DNA from: Streptomyces sp. SID486
GTDB lineage: Bacteria > Actinomycetota > Actinomycetes > Streptomycetales > Streptomycetaceae
Reading direction: 5' to 3'
Length of the DNA: 46,912 nt
NCBI RefSeq assembly: GCF_009865385.1
Contig: NZ_WWJT01000212.1
Coordinates: forward strand, 1 to 46,912
The position numbers and the translations under genes were made by a program. Positions 8,813 through 19,173 of the stretch are shown piece after piece. The notes below the pieces were generated by a model. That model searched no databases. It had not been told where the DNA came from and saw only the letters and a program-made list of their open reading frames with translations. Position 1 is the stretch's first letter; every line of letters starts with the position of its first letter.

Positions 8813-9703
8813 GTGGAGCTACGTCAACTGGAGCACTTCATCGCGGTCGCCGAGGAGCTGAGTTTCACGCGTGCCGCACGTCGGCTGCACGTGGTGCAGT
8901 CGGCCGTGTCCGCCGCGATCCGCTCCCTGGAGCGCGAGCTCGGCTGCGCGCTGTTCGAGCGCACGTCGCAGCAGGTCCGGCTCACCGGGGCGGGCGCGGC
9001 GCTGCTGCCGGAGGCCCGGGCCACCCTGCACGCCGCCCAGACGGCCCAGGACGCCGTGCGCGCCGCACAGGACACGCTGCGCGGCACGGTGATCGTGGGC
9101 GCCATGGCCTCGGTCGAGGTGGTGGACCTGCCTGCGCTTCTCGGGCAGCTGCACGCGCGGCATCCGGCGATCGACGTCCGGCTGCGGCTGGCCACGACCG
9201 GATCGGCGGGACTGGCGCACGCGCTGCTCAGCGGCGACCTGGACGTGGCCTTCCTGTCGCTGCCCGAGCGCAGGCCCGCCGGGATCGACGCAACGGAGCT
9301 GGCCACCGTGCCGCTCGTCCTGGTGGTGAGCGCCGGCCATCCGCTCGCGCGGCGGGGAGAGGTGGCGCTTGCGGACCTCGCGGGGGAACCCTTCGTGGAC
9401 TTCCCGCCGGGCTACGGCAACCGCGAGGTGGTCGACCGGGCGTTCGCGGCGGCGGGCGTCGCACGGCGGGTGGCACTGGAAGTGCCCGACATCGACATGG
9501 GGGCGGCGCTGGTCCGGCACGGTCTGGGCATCGCCTTCCTGCCCGCGTTCGCCGTCGCCCGCACCCCCGGCCTGCACGTCCTGGACGTCCACGACGCCAC
9601 GCTCCGCTGGAGCATGCATCTCGGCACGTCGTCGACCCGGCGGCCCGGCGCGGCTCTGCGGGCGCTGCTCGACCTGGTCGACCTCCACGTCATCGCCCTG
9701 TGA
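8813..9703 (+). CDS. LysR-family transcriptional regulator
   Basis: A 296-residue LysR protein. The N-terminal winged helix-turn-helix is classic: ELRQLEHFIAVAEELSFTRAARRLHVVQSAVSAAIRSLERELG. It is followed by a substrate-binding domain (GTVIVGAMASVEVVDLP through HLGTSSTRRPGAALRALL). I place the start at the GTG at 8813 because the family begins with MELRQLEHF. An ATG at 8771 in the same frame, which adds 14 residues, is the alternative; neither has a strong ribosome binding site. The divergent MFS gene is the probable target. The 260-base divergent region holds the imperfect palindrome TGCTGAGCTCGAGCA near 8780. Confidence 0.9.
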   Translation: MELRQLEHFIAVAEELSFTRAARRLHVVQSAVSAAIRSLERELGCALFERTSQQVRLTGAGAALLPEARATLHAAQTAQDAVRAAQDTLRGTVIVGAMASVEVVDLPALLGQLHARHPAIDVRLRLATTGSAGLAHALLSGDLDVAFLSLPERRPAGIDATELATVPLVLVVSAGHPLARRGEVALADLAGEPFVDFPPGYGNREVVDRAFAAAGVARRVALEVPDIDMGAALVRHGLGIAFLPAFAVARTPGLHVLDVHDATLRWSMHLGTSSTRRPGAALRALLDLVDLHVIAL

Positions 9704-9890
9704 CGCCGGGGCCGGTGCCCGGGCCTTCTCGCCCCCCGAGGCCGGTGCCGAAGGCCCCGCCGGGCATGGCGACGGCGGTGACGAACCAAGGCCCCGTCCG
9801 GAAAGAGCCACCCGCCCACCGCAGCGCTGTGGCAGGGCAGCCCGCCCGACCGCTGCTGACACCGCTCGGCGCAGAAGGTCCGGTGAGGCA

Positions 9891-11660
9891 TCAGCCAGGT
9901 CTGCCCAGCACGATCTTCCACACTCGGGTCGCCACCTGGAGGTTCAGCCGGTCCTCGACGTTCGCGAGGTCGTGGGCGCTGATGTCGCGGATGCGCTGGA
10001 GCCGGTAGCGCAGCGTGCTGCGGTGGATCGCGAGGGAGTCGGCGGTCTCGTCGTAGTTGCCGCCGCAGTCGAAGTACCGGGACAGGGTCTCCACCATGGC
10101 CGCGTGGTGCCGGGAGTCGTAGTCGATGAGCTGTCCGAGCCATTCGTCGACGAACGTCTCCAGTTCCCGGTAGTCGTTGCCGGGTCCCAGGATGCGGTAG
10201 AGGCCGAGCTCGTCGAAGAACGTCGTGCCGTAGCGCTCGCGGGAGTGGCGGCGGACGTCCAGGGCGCGCCGCGCCTCCTGGTAGTGGTGGGGGATGTCGT
10301 TCAGGGAGTCGGAAGGGGCGCTCACCCCGATCGTCCCGGACCGTGTTCCGGTCTCCCGGGCGAGCGCCTCGTACAGCGCGTGGGCGTGCGGCCTCTCGTC
10401 GGCGATGAGGACGACGTGGTCCGGGCGGCGGGCCAGCAGCGCGCGCATGCCCACGGCGGAGGCCGCCCGCCCCACGGTCTGTGCGAAGGAGTCGTCGGGG
10501 GTCCGGTTCGACCACTGCACCACGACGACGTAGTGGCTGCGGTGCAGGTCGTGTCCGGCTGCCTCGGACCGGGCGTAGGCGCTCGGTCCGTCCGTCCCTG
10601 CCAGGAGGTCGTCGGCCAGCTCGCGGTGCAGCCTCAGCTCCGTCTCGGCCAGATCGCGCAGGTGCGTCATTTCCAGGGCGAGCGACGCGGCGGCGTGTTC
10701 CAGCGCGAGCACGGTGTGCTCGTCGGCCTCGTCCCGGGCGTCGACCAGGGCCAGCACGCCCAGGATCTCGCCGTGCGAGCGGATCAGGGTGATCAGCCGG
10801 TCCCTCATCCGCACCGGCCCGGTCTCTCTGGCGACGGCGTGCAGCATTTCCTCCTGGCGCACGGGATCCGGTTCGGGATAGGGGACGGGGCGGCTGGGGC
10901 CGGTCCAGGACCTCAGCCGGCCGAAGCGGTCCTCGACCAGCGCGGGAAGTCCGGTGAGCCCGTGCAGTGCGCGGGTGACAGCGTCGTCGCCGCCACCCGA
11001 CGCAGCGACGTCGGCCATGAGAGCGTGAACGGCTCGCTCGTAGCCCAGCTCGGCCCCCACAGAGATCAGCTGCCGCTGGAGGGCTGTGCGTTCCTCCCTG
11101 AGCCGGCGAAGCTCCAGCGCGTCCTCGCGCTGGCGGCGGCGTGCGAAGGCGACGGACAGTGCGGCGGTGGTGTGCCGGACGAGCAGGGCGAGCAGGGATC
11201 GCTCGGCCGCGGTGGGCCGGGAGCGGGACGTGACCACGAGGTAGCCGTGGAGTCCCCCAGGTCCGCGTAGCCCCAGGGCCCGGCCCCAGGGCCTGCCGGC
11301 CACGGTCACGTTGCCGTCCTGCCCGGCCAGTTCCCGCACCCTCCGGCCCACGGCCAGGGCATGCGGCCGCCTGTTCCTGGGGCTGGGGACCAGGTCGCCG
11401 CCCACCGTGAGGTATCCGGCCTCGGCGCGGTACGGCCCCGCGGCGACGATGTGGTCCATGGCCAGGCGCAGGATCGCGTCTTCGTCGGGGGCGTCGAACA
11501 GGGAGCGGGAGAGCGCCGTCAGGCCGCGGGGGTCACGGTCGGCGAGTGGGCGGGGCTGCCTGCGCACGGCCGCGTGGTACCGCCGGGCGCTGCCCCGCGA
11601 AGGGCGGCCCGCCCGGCCGGGGCAGCGGTGGTAGGGGCTGTGCGTCCGACTGCCGGCCAT
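9891..11660 (-). CDS. PucR/CdaR-type transcriptional regulator
   Basis: A 589-residue regulator. The N-terminus (first ~45 residues) is Arg/Pro rich and probably disordered. A GAF-like sensory region follows (DEDAILRLAMDHIVAAGPYRAEAGYL onward to about residue 185), then a short coiled coil (FARRRQREDALELRRLREERTALQRQLI), a second GAF-like stretch, a central PucR domain, and the C-terminal PucR helix-turn-helix (NYDETADSLAIHRSTLRYRLQRI). The ATG at 11660 has GGAG eight bases upstream. It is transcribed divergently from the dnaK operon with 291 bases between the two starts, so control of that operon is possible. The small-molecule ligand is unknown. Confidence 0.88.
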   Translation of the reverse strand: MAGSRTHSPYHRCPGRAGRPSRGSARRYHAAVRRQPRPLADRDPRGLTALSRSLFDAPDEDAILRLAMDHIVAAGPYRAEAGYLTVGGDLVPSPRNRRPHALAVGRRVRELAGQDGNVTVAGRPWGRALGLRGPGGLHGYLVVTSRSRPTAAERSLLALLVRHTTAALSVAFARRRQREDALELRRLREERTALQRQLISVGAELGYERAVHALMADVAASGGGDDAVTRALHGLTGLPALVEDRFGRLRSWTGPSRPVPYPEPDPVRQEEMLHAVARETGPVRMRDRLITLIRSHGEILGVLALVDARDEADEHTVLALEHAAASLALEMTHLRDLAETELRLHRELADDLLAGTDGPSAYARSEAAGHDLHRSHYVVVVQWSNRTPDDSFAQTVGRAASAVGMRALLARRPDHVVLIADERPHAHALYEALARETGTRSGTIGVSAPSDSLNDIPHHYQEARRALDVRRHSRERYGTTFFDELGLYRILGPGNDYRELETFVDEWLGQLIDYDSRHHAAMVETLSRYFDCGGNYDETADSLAIHRSTLRYRLQRIRDISAHDLANVEDRLNLQVATRVWKIVLGRPG

Positions 11661-11951
11661 GTGATCACTCCGTTCTCCCCGAGCCTTCAGGGAGGCGAGC
11701 GGTATTCGGCGTACCCGCTACCGGGTCGGTCTACCCGGGATGTCCGGATGTGTTTTCTCGTCCTCGTGGGGCGACCGGACCCGTGCATTCCTGACTCGCC
11801 AGGCGCAGGCGTGGAGCCACCCGGTTCGTCACCCTGGGGAGTGCTCGAGACCCTCCGTGCGCACCGACGGGAGACCGGCGGGGTCCCACCTCCACCTGAG
11901 CGAGGGTGATCCGGAGAGTCGACGCAGGCGCCGCACCTGGAGGAGTTCCTC
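11661..11951. promoter_or_regulatory. divergent regulatory region between PucR-type regulator and dnaK operon
   Basis: 291 bases. Three alternating complementary pentamers, ACCCG (11713-11717), CGGGT (11722-11726) and ACCCG (11733-11737), could form two mutually exclusive small hairpins or serve as repeated protein sites. I looked for an HspR HAIR element (CTTGAGT and its inverse 7 bases apart) and did not find one, so heat control through HspR is not supported. GGAGGAG lies upstream of the dnaK ATG. Confidence 0.4.
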
Positions 11952-13850
<1,899 letters not shown>

Positions 13851-13858
13851 GGCGCACC

Positions 13859-14467
13859 ATGCCCACCCATCCCCAGGAACCCGGCCGGGCCGCGTCGGAT
13901 CCGGGCGTACGGGTCCCGGAAGGCGCCGGGCCTCCTCCCCGCGGGGATCTGCCCCGACCGGACCCGCCCCGGCCCGAAGCGGCGAACGGCGAACCGGGAC
14001 CCGATGCCGCCGGCTCCGCGCCTGCCGAGGACGAACACACGACCGCGATCCGGGAACTGGAGGACCGCTGGCGGCGCGCACTCGCCGACCTCGACAACCT
14101 GCGCAAGCGCCACGCCAGGGAACTGGAGCGCGAACGGGCGGCCGAGCGGTCCCGCACGGCGGCCGCCTTCCTGCCCGTCCTCGACAACCTCGAACTCGCC
14201 CTGACCCACGCCGGCGCCGATCCGGGCGCGGTCGTGGAGGGCATCCGGGCCGTACGCGACCAGGCGGTGAACGTCCTCGAACTGCTCGGCTACCCGCGGC
14301 ATGCGGAGACCGGCGTCGCCTTCGACCCGGCCCGGCACGAGGTGGTCGGCGTCGTCCAGGACCCCGGCGCCCCACCGGGCACCGTCGTCGAGGTGCTGCG
14401 CCCCGGTTACGGGGACGGCGAACGGCAGCTCAGGCCCGCCGCCGTGACGGTCGCGAAGCGGGAGTGA
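13859..14467 (+). CDS. grpE: nucleotide exchange factor GrpE
   Basis: A 202-residue GrpE that releases ADP from the neighbouring DnaK. The first ~60 residues are proline/glycine rich and probably disordered. The long helix (ELEDRWRRALADLDNLRKRHARELERERA) forms the dimer, and the beta-wing region includes FDPARHEVVGVVQD and VVEVLRPGYGDGERQLRPAAVTV, ending in VAKRE as usual. It starts 8 bases after the dnaK stop. The helix is followed by AAAFLPVLDNLELAL, the GrpE signature. Confidence 0.95.
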   Translation: MPTHPQEPGRAASDPGVRVPEGAGPPPRGDLPRPDPPRPEAANGEPGPDAAGSAPAEDEHTTAIRELEDRWRRALADLDNLRKRHARELERERAAERSRTAAAFLPVLDNLELALTHAGADPGAVVEGIRAVRDQAVNVLELLGYPRHAETGVAFDPARHEVVGVVQDPGAPPGTVVEVLRPGYGDGERQLRPAAVTVAKRE

Positions 14468-14473
14468 CCGGTC

Positions 14474-15427
14474 ATGGCACGGGACTTCTACGAGGTGCTG
14501 GGCGTGTCGCGGACCGCGAGCCAGGACGAGATCCAGCAGGCGTATCGCAGACTCGCCCGCAGGCACCACCCGGACGTCAACAAGGACCCCGGGGCGGAGG
14601 AGCGTTTCAAGGACCTCAACGAGGCGTACAGCGTCCTGTCCGATCCCAAGTCCCGGGCTCGCTACGACCGCTTCGGCGAGGATTTCCGGAAGATCCCGGA
14701 GGACTTCGACGAACGGGTCGCGGCGGGAGCGGGCGGCGGCTTCCGCGGTCGGAGGACCGCGGGCGGGGGCGGTCCTCGCGTCCGGTACGCCACCGGCTTC
14801 GGAGACGACTTCGGCGCGGAGGGCATCGACATCGAGGACCTGCTCGGCTCCATGTTCGGAGCCGGCGCCGCCCGAGGCGGCGTCCCCGGCGCGGACCAGG
14901 AGGCGGAACTGCCGCTCACCGTCGAGGAGGCGTACCGGGGCGGCCGTCGCACCGTCACCCTCGCCGGTCCCACCGGGCAGCCGCGGCGGTACGAGGTCGA
15001 CGTGCCGCCGGGCGTCACCGACGGGCAGCGCATCCGGCTGGCGGGCGAGGGTGGCCAGGGCAGTGGTGACGCCGCCGCCGGCGACCTCTACCTGCGGGTG
15101 CGTGTCCAGCCCGACCCCCGGTTGCGGCTGGACGGCCGGGACGTGCACGTCCAGGTCCCGGTCACCCCGTGGGAGGCGGCCCTGGGCGCGACCGTGCCGG
15201 TGCCCACGCCCGGCGGCGGCACGGCGAAGGTCACGGTGCCCGCGGGCTCGTCCAGCGGCCGGCGGCTGCGGCTGCGCGGCGAGGGCATGCCGAACCCGCG
15301 GGGCGCGAACGGCGACCTGTACGCCGAACTCCGCGTCATGGTGCCGCCCACCCTCGGCGACCGGGAGCGCGAACTGTTCGAGGAGCTCGCCGCCACTTCC
15401 TCGTTCGACCCCAGGAGGACGCGATGA
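14474..15427 (+). CDS. DnaJ-type co-chaperone, CbpA class (no zinc finger)
   Basis: A 317-residue type-B J-protein that delivers clients to DnaK and triggers its ATPase. The J domain covers residues 3-68 with HPD at 32-34 and the closing YDRFGEDF. A glycine-rich linker follows (AAGAGGGFRGRRTAGGGG). Two C-terminal beta domains follow (AELPLTVEEAYRGGRRTVTL and DVHVQVPVTPWEAALG). There are no CxxCxGxG repeats, so it resembles CbpA rather than canonical DnaJ. It starts 6 bases after the grpE stop, and its stop overlaps the next start as ATGA. Confidence 0.94.
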   Translation: MARDFYEVLGVSRTASQDEIQQAYRRLARRHHPDVNKDPGAEERFKDLNEAYSVLSDPKSRARYDRFGEDFRKIPEDFDERVAAGAGGGFRGRRTAGGGGPRVRYATGFGDDFGAEGIDIEDLLGSMFGAGAARGGVPGADQEAELPLTVEEAYRGGRRTVTLAGPTGQPRRYEVDVPPGVTDGQRIRLAGEGGQGSGDAAAGDLYLRVRVQPDPRLRLDGRDVHVQVPVTPWEAALGATVPVPTPGGGTAKVTVPAGSSSGRRLRLRGEGMPNPRGANGDLYAELRVMVPPTLGDRERELFEELAATSSFDPRRTR

Positions 15428-15831
15428 ACGACCGACCCGCGGGAGCGGCAGGCATCGGCCGGGCCGGCGCGGGCGCCCGTCCGGTACGAACGGGCACCGA
15501 CATCACCGCCTCGACGGCCGTCCGGTACGCGCTCGTCCCCGTCCCCAGGCTCTCCCTGGCCGCCGTGGCCCTTCGCTCGGGCCTCCACCCCGACCTGATC
15601 CGCCGGTTCGTCGCCCTCGGCCTGGTCGACGCCGAACGCGACGCCGAGGGGCGACTGGTGTTCGACCCCACGGCCCCGGCGGTTCTCGCCCGTGTCCAGC
15701 GGCTGCGCACCGGACTCTGCCTCAACTACGCATCCATCGGCCTGGTGCTCGACCTGCTCGACCGCATCAGCCTGCTCGAAGCCGCCCTGCGCGGCCGCGG
15801 CACGAGGAGTGAAACACCCCCATGGACATGA
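15424..15831 (+). CDS. CbpM-like chaperone modulator, MerR-like fold
   Basis: A 135-residue protein. After a Gly/Ala/Arg-rich start, residues ~37-120 ([37 protein letters not shown]...) look like a MerR-type helix-turn-helix followed by a helical arm ([30 protein letters not shown]). In E. coli CbpM binds the J domain of CbpA and inhibits it; the location immediately after a CbpA-type gene supports the same role. HspR-like DNA binding is the alternative. Its ATG overlaps the J-protein stop (ATGA), and its end overlaps the clpB start by 10 bases, so translation of the three is likely coupled. Confidence 0.82.
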   Translation: MNDRPAGAAGIGRAGAGARPVRTGTDITASTAVRYALVPVPRLSLAAVALRSGLHPDLIRRFVALGLVDAERDAEGRLVFDPTAPAVLARVQRLRTGLCLNYASIGLVLDLLDRISLLEAALRGRGTRSETPPWT

Positions 15832-18461
15832 ACCGTCTCACCCAGAAGTCCCAGGAAGCCCTCCAGGAGGCCCAGAGCGCGGCCGTCGGCATGGGGCAGA
15901 CCGAGGTCGACGGGGAACACCTGCTGCTCGCACTTCTCGATCAGGAGGACGGTCTGATCCCGCGGTTGCTGCGACAGGCCGGCACCCAGCCGGAGGAGCT
16001 GCGCGCGGCCGTGCGCGAGGAACTCTCCCGCCGCCCGAAGGTCACCGGTCCCGGCGCGGCACCCGGCCAGGTCTTCGTCACCCAGCGCCTGTCCCGCCTG
16101 CTCGACGCCGCCGAGCGGGAGGCCAGACGCCTCAAGGACGAGTACGTGTCCGTGGAGCACCTCCTGCTCGCCCTGGCCGAGGAGGGCTCGGCGACCGCCG
16201 CCGGACGCCTGCTCAAGGAGCACGGCGTGACCCGGGATTCGTTCCTGAGCGCGCTCACCCAGGTCCGCGGCAACCAGCGCGTCACCTCCGCCAACCCCGA
16301 AGTGGCCTACGAGGCTCTGGAGAAGTACGGCCGCGACCTGGTCCTCGAGGCCCGGTCCGGGCGGCTGGACCCGGTCATCGGCCGTGACGCGGAGATCCGC
16401 CGCGTCACCCAGATCCTCAGCCGCAAGACCAAGAACAACCCCGTCCTCATCGGCGATCCCGGCGTCGGCAAGACCGCCATCGTCGAGGGCCTGGCCCAGC
16501 GCATCGTCCGCGGCGACGTCCCCGAGGGCCTGCGCGACAAGACGGTGTTCGCTCTCGACATGGGCTCCCTGGTCGCCGGCGCCAAGTACCGCGGCGAGTT
16601 CGAGGAACGCCTCAAGGCCGTGCTGTCCGAGGTGAAGGCCGCCCAGGGGCGCATCCTGCTCTTCGTCGACGAACTCCACACCGTCGTCGGCGCGGGTGCC
16701 GCCGAAGGGGCCATGGACGCGGGCAACATGCTCAAGCCGATGCTCGCCCGCGGCGAACTCCACATGATCGGCGCCACCACCCTCGACGAGTACCGCAAGC
16801 ACATCGAGAAGGACGCCGCCCTCGAACGCCGCTTCCAGCAGGTGCTGGTCGACGAACCGAGCGTGGAGGACACCATCTCCATCCTGCGCGGGCTGCGCGA
16901 ACGCCTGGAGGTCTTCCACGGCGTGAAGATCCAGGACACCGCGCTGGTCTCCGCGGCCACCCTCAGCCACCGCTACATCACCGACCGGTTCCTGCCCGAC
17001 AAGGCCATCGACCTCGTCGACGAGGCGTGCGCCCGGCTGCGTACCGAGATCGACTCGATGCCCGCCGAACTCGACGAGATCACCCGCCGCGTCACCCGCC
17101 TGGAGATCGAGGAGGCGGCCCTGTCCAAGGAGACCGACGCCGCCAGCAGGACCCGCCTGGAGGAACTGCGCAGGGAACTGGCCGACCTGCGCGGCGAGGC
17201 CGACGCCAAGCACGCCCAGTGGGAGGCCGAACGGCAGGCCATCCGCCGCGTGCAGGAACTGCGCCAGGAACTGGAGCAGGTCCGCCTCGAAGCGGAGGAG
17301 GCCGAACGCGCCTACGACCTCAACCGCGCCGCCGAACTCCGCTACGGCCGCCTCCAGGACCTGGAGCGCCGGCTGATGGCGGAGGAGGAGCAACTGGCCG
17401 CCAAACAGGGGCAGAGCCGGCTGCTGCGCGAGGTCGTCACCGAGGAGGAGATCGCCGAGATCGTCGCAGCCTGGACCGGCATCCCCGTCGCCCGCCTCCA
17501 GGAGGGCGAACGCGAGAAACTGCTGCGCCTCGACGAGATCCTGCGCGAGCGCGTCATCGGCCAGGACGAGGCCGTCAAGCTCGTCGCCGACGCCATCATC
17601 CGCGCCCGCTCCGGCATCCGCGACCCGCGCCGCCCCATCGGCTCGTTCATCTTCCTCGGCCCCACCGGCGTCGGGAAGACCGAGCTGGCCAAGACCCTCG
17701 CGGCGGCCCTGTTCGACTCCGAGGAGAACATGGTCCGCCTCGACATGAGTGAGTACCAGGAGCGGCACACCGTCAGCCGGCTCATGGGCGCACCACCCGG
17801 ATACGTCGGCTACGAGGAAGGCGGCCAGCTCACCGAGGCCGTACGCCGCAAGCCGTACTCGGTGGTGCTGTTCGACGAGATCGAGAAGGCCCACACCGAT
17901 GTCTTCAACACCCTGCTGCAGGTCCTCGACGACGGCCGCATCACCGACTCCCAGGGCCGCACCGTCGACTTCCGCAACACCGTGATCATCATGACCTCCA
18001 ACATCGGCTCCGAGCACCTCCTCGACGGCGCCACCGCCGAGGGTGAGATCAAGCCGGACGCCCGCGCCCTGGTGATGGGCGAGCTGCGCGGGCACTTCCG
18101 CCCGGAGTTCCTCAACCGCGTCGACGACATCGTGCTGTTCAAGCCGCTCGGTGAGCGGCAGATCGAGCGGATCGTGGAGCTGCAGTTCGACGAACTGCGC
18201 CGCCGCCTCGCCGAACGCCGCATCACCGTCGAACTCACCGAAGCAGCCCGCGAGCTGATCGCCCACCAGGGCTACGACCCGGTGTACGGGGCCCGTCCGC
18301 TGCGCCGCTACATCTCCCACGAGGTCGAGACGATGGTCGGCCGCGCCCTGCTGCGCGGTGACGTCCAGGACGGCGCGACGGTCCGCGTCGACGCCGAACA
18401 CGGAGAGCTGGTGGTCACCTACGACCAGCCCGAGGACGTGAAGGGAGCGCGGGCGGCATGA
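15822..18461 (+). CDS. clpB: ATP-dependent disaggregase ClpB (Hsp104 family)
   Basis: An 879-residue hexameric AAA+ disaggregase that works with DnaK on aggregated protein. Order: N-terminal repeat domain (residues 1-150), AAA1 with Walker A GDPGVGKT and pore loop [17 protein letters not shown], the M-domain coiled coil (about 410-520: [21 protein letters not shown] and following), AAA2 with Walker [10 protein letters not shown] and Walker [12 protein letters not shown], and a C-terminal domain with GARPLRRYI. The second pore loop [21 protein letters not shown] is intact. The M-domain marks it as ClpB rather than ClpC/ClpA, and there is no ClpP-binding loop. It overlaps its neighbours on both sides. 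Confidence 0.96.
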   Translation: MDMNRLTQKSQEALQEAQSAAVGMGQTEVDGEHLLLALLDQEDGLIPRLLRQAGTQPEELRAAVREELSRRPKVTGPGAAPGQVFVTQRLSRLLDAAEREARRLKDEYVSVEHLLLALAEEGSATAAGRLLKEHGVTRDSFLSALTQVRGNQRVTSANPEVAYEALEKYGRDLVLEARSGRLDPVIGRDAEIRRVTQILSRKTKNNPVLIGDPGVGKTAIVEGLAQRIVRGDVPEGLRDKTVFALDMGSLVAGAKYRGEFEERLKAVLSEVKAAQGRILLFVDELHTVVGAGAAEGAMDAGNMLKPMLARGELHMIGATTLDEYRKHIEKDAALERRFQQVLVDEPSVEDTISILRGLRERLEVFHGVKIQDTALVSAATLSHRYITDRFLPDKAIDLVDEACARLRTEIDSMPAELDEITRRVTRLEIEEAALSKETDAASRTRLEELRRELADLRGEADAKHAQWEAERQAIRRVQELRQELEQVRLEAEEAERAYDLNRAAELRYGRLQDLERRLMAEEEQLAAKQGQSRLLREVVTEEEIAEIVAAWTGIPVARLQEGEREKLLRLDEILRERVIGQDEAVKLVADAIIRARSGIRDPRRPIGSFIFLGPTGVGKTELAKTLAAALFDSEENMVRLDMSEYQERHTVSRLMGAPPGYVGYEEGGQLTEAVRRKPYSVVLFDEIEKAHTDVFNTLLQVLDDGRITDSQGRTVDFRNTVIIMTSNIGSEHLLDGATAEGEIKPDARALVMGELRGHFRPEFLNRVDDIVLFKPLGERQIERIVELQFDELRRRLAERRITVELTEAARELIAHQGYDPVYGARPLRRYISHEVETMVGRALLRGDVQDGATVRVDAEHGELVVTYDQPEDVKGARAA

Positions 18462-18904
18462 GCACGACGCGGGCGACGACCGTCAGTTGTCCCCACTGCG
18501 GGCGCACCAACCGGGTGCCCGTGGCCGCGGAAGGCCGCCCCAAGTGCGGCCACTGCAAGCAGCCCCTACCGTGGATGGTGGACGCGGGCGACGACGACTT
18601 CACCGAGGTCGCCGAGCGGGCCGACGTCCCCGTCGTGGTCGACCTGTGGGCCACCTGGTGCGGCCCCTGCCGCATGGTCAGCCCCGCACTGGAGAAGGTC
18701 GCCACCGATCTCGCCGGCCGGATCAAACTCGTCAAGGTCGACGTCGACAGGAATCCGCGACTGTCACGGCGTTTCGAGGTCCAGGCCGTACCGACACTGC
18801 TGATCCTCGACCAGGGAGAGACGGTCGCCCGGCAGGCGGGGGCGGCGCCCGCCCCCGCTCTGCGCCAGTGGGTGGAACAATCGATCACCGCCCGGAAAGG
18901 GTGA
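18458..18904 (+). CDS. thioredoxin 2 type (zinc-ribbon thioredoxin)
   Basis: A 148-residue thioredoxin with an N-terminal zinc ribbon: cysteines 11/14 (CPHC) and 30/33 (CGHC) frame the ribbon, as in E. coli TrxC. The active site is WCGPC (Cys68, Cys71) in [23 protein letters not shown], and the cis-proline is in [10 protein letters not shown]. It would reduce disulfides in damaged cytoplasmic proteins; placement directly after clpB, with a 4-base ATGA overlap, ties disulfide repair to disaggregation. Its reductase partner is uncertain because the reductase-like gene two positions downstream lacks the usual cysteine pair. Confidence 0.93.
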   Translation: MSTTRATTVSCPHCGRTNRVPVAAEGRPKCGHCKQPLPWMVDAGDDDFTEVAERADVPVVVDLWATWCGPCRMVSPALEKVATDLAGRIKLVKVDVDRNPRLSRRFEVQAVPTLLILDQGETVARQAGAAPAPALRQWVEQSITARKG

Positions 18905-18909
18905 TCCGG

Positions 18910-19173
18910 ATGACCCTGCACGCAGATCCCCACCTCGCGCTAGTCCGGCCGGTCCAGCCGCTGACCCCGGAAGGGTGTCAGGAGTGTCTGCTGCTCGGCT
19001 CCCCGTGGGTCCACCTGAGGCTCTGCCTGACCTGCGGGCACGTCGGCTGCTGCGACTCCTCGCCGAACAAGCACGCGCACAAGCACGCGGCTGCCGTCGC
19101 CCATCCGATCGTGCAGTCGTTCCAGCCCGGTGAGGAATGGCGCTGGTGCTACGTCCACGAGGCGTTCGTCTGA
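18910..19173 (+). CDS. small stand-alone UBP-type zinc finger protein
   Basis: An 87-residue protein that is almost entirely one ZnF-UBP domain: Cys23/Cys26 (CQEC), Cys39/Cys42 (CLTC), Cys47/48 (GHVGCC), His55/His59 and the closing EEWRWCYVHEAFV. Eukaryotic members bind the free C-terminal Gly-Gly of ubiquitin, and the aromatic WCY pocket residues are kept here. Bacteria such as this lack ubiquitin, so the ligand is unknown. Start: ATG at 18910 with GGAAAGG upstream; a GTG at 18901 overlapping the thioredoxin stop is possible. The stop overlaps the next ATG as TGATG. Confidence 0.85.
   Translation: MTLHADPHLALVRPVQPLTPEGCQECLLLGSPWVHLRLCLTCGHVGCCDSSPNKHAHKHAAAVAHPIVQSFQPGEEWRWCYVHEAFV

Noticed and set aside
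11661..11951. HspR HAIR element or SigB promoter upstream of dnaK
   Set aside because: No CTTGAGT-N7-ACTCAAG. A GTAT...GGGTCG pair near 11703-11727 has the wrong spacing and a poor -10 for SigB.
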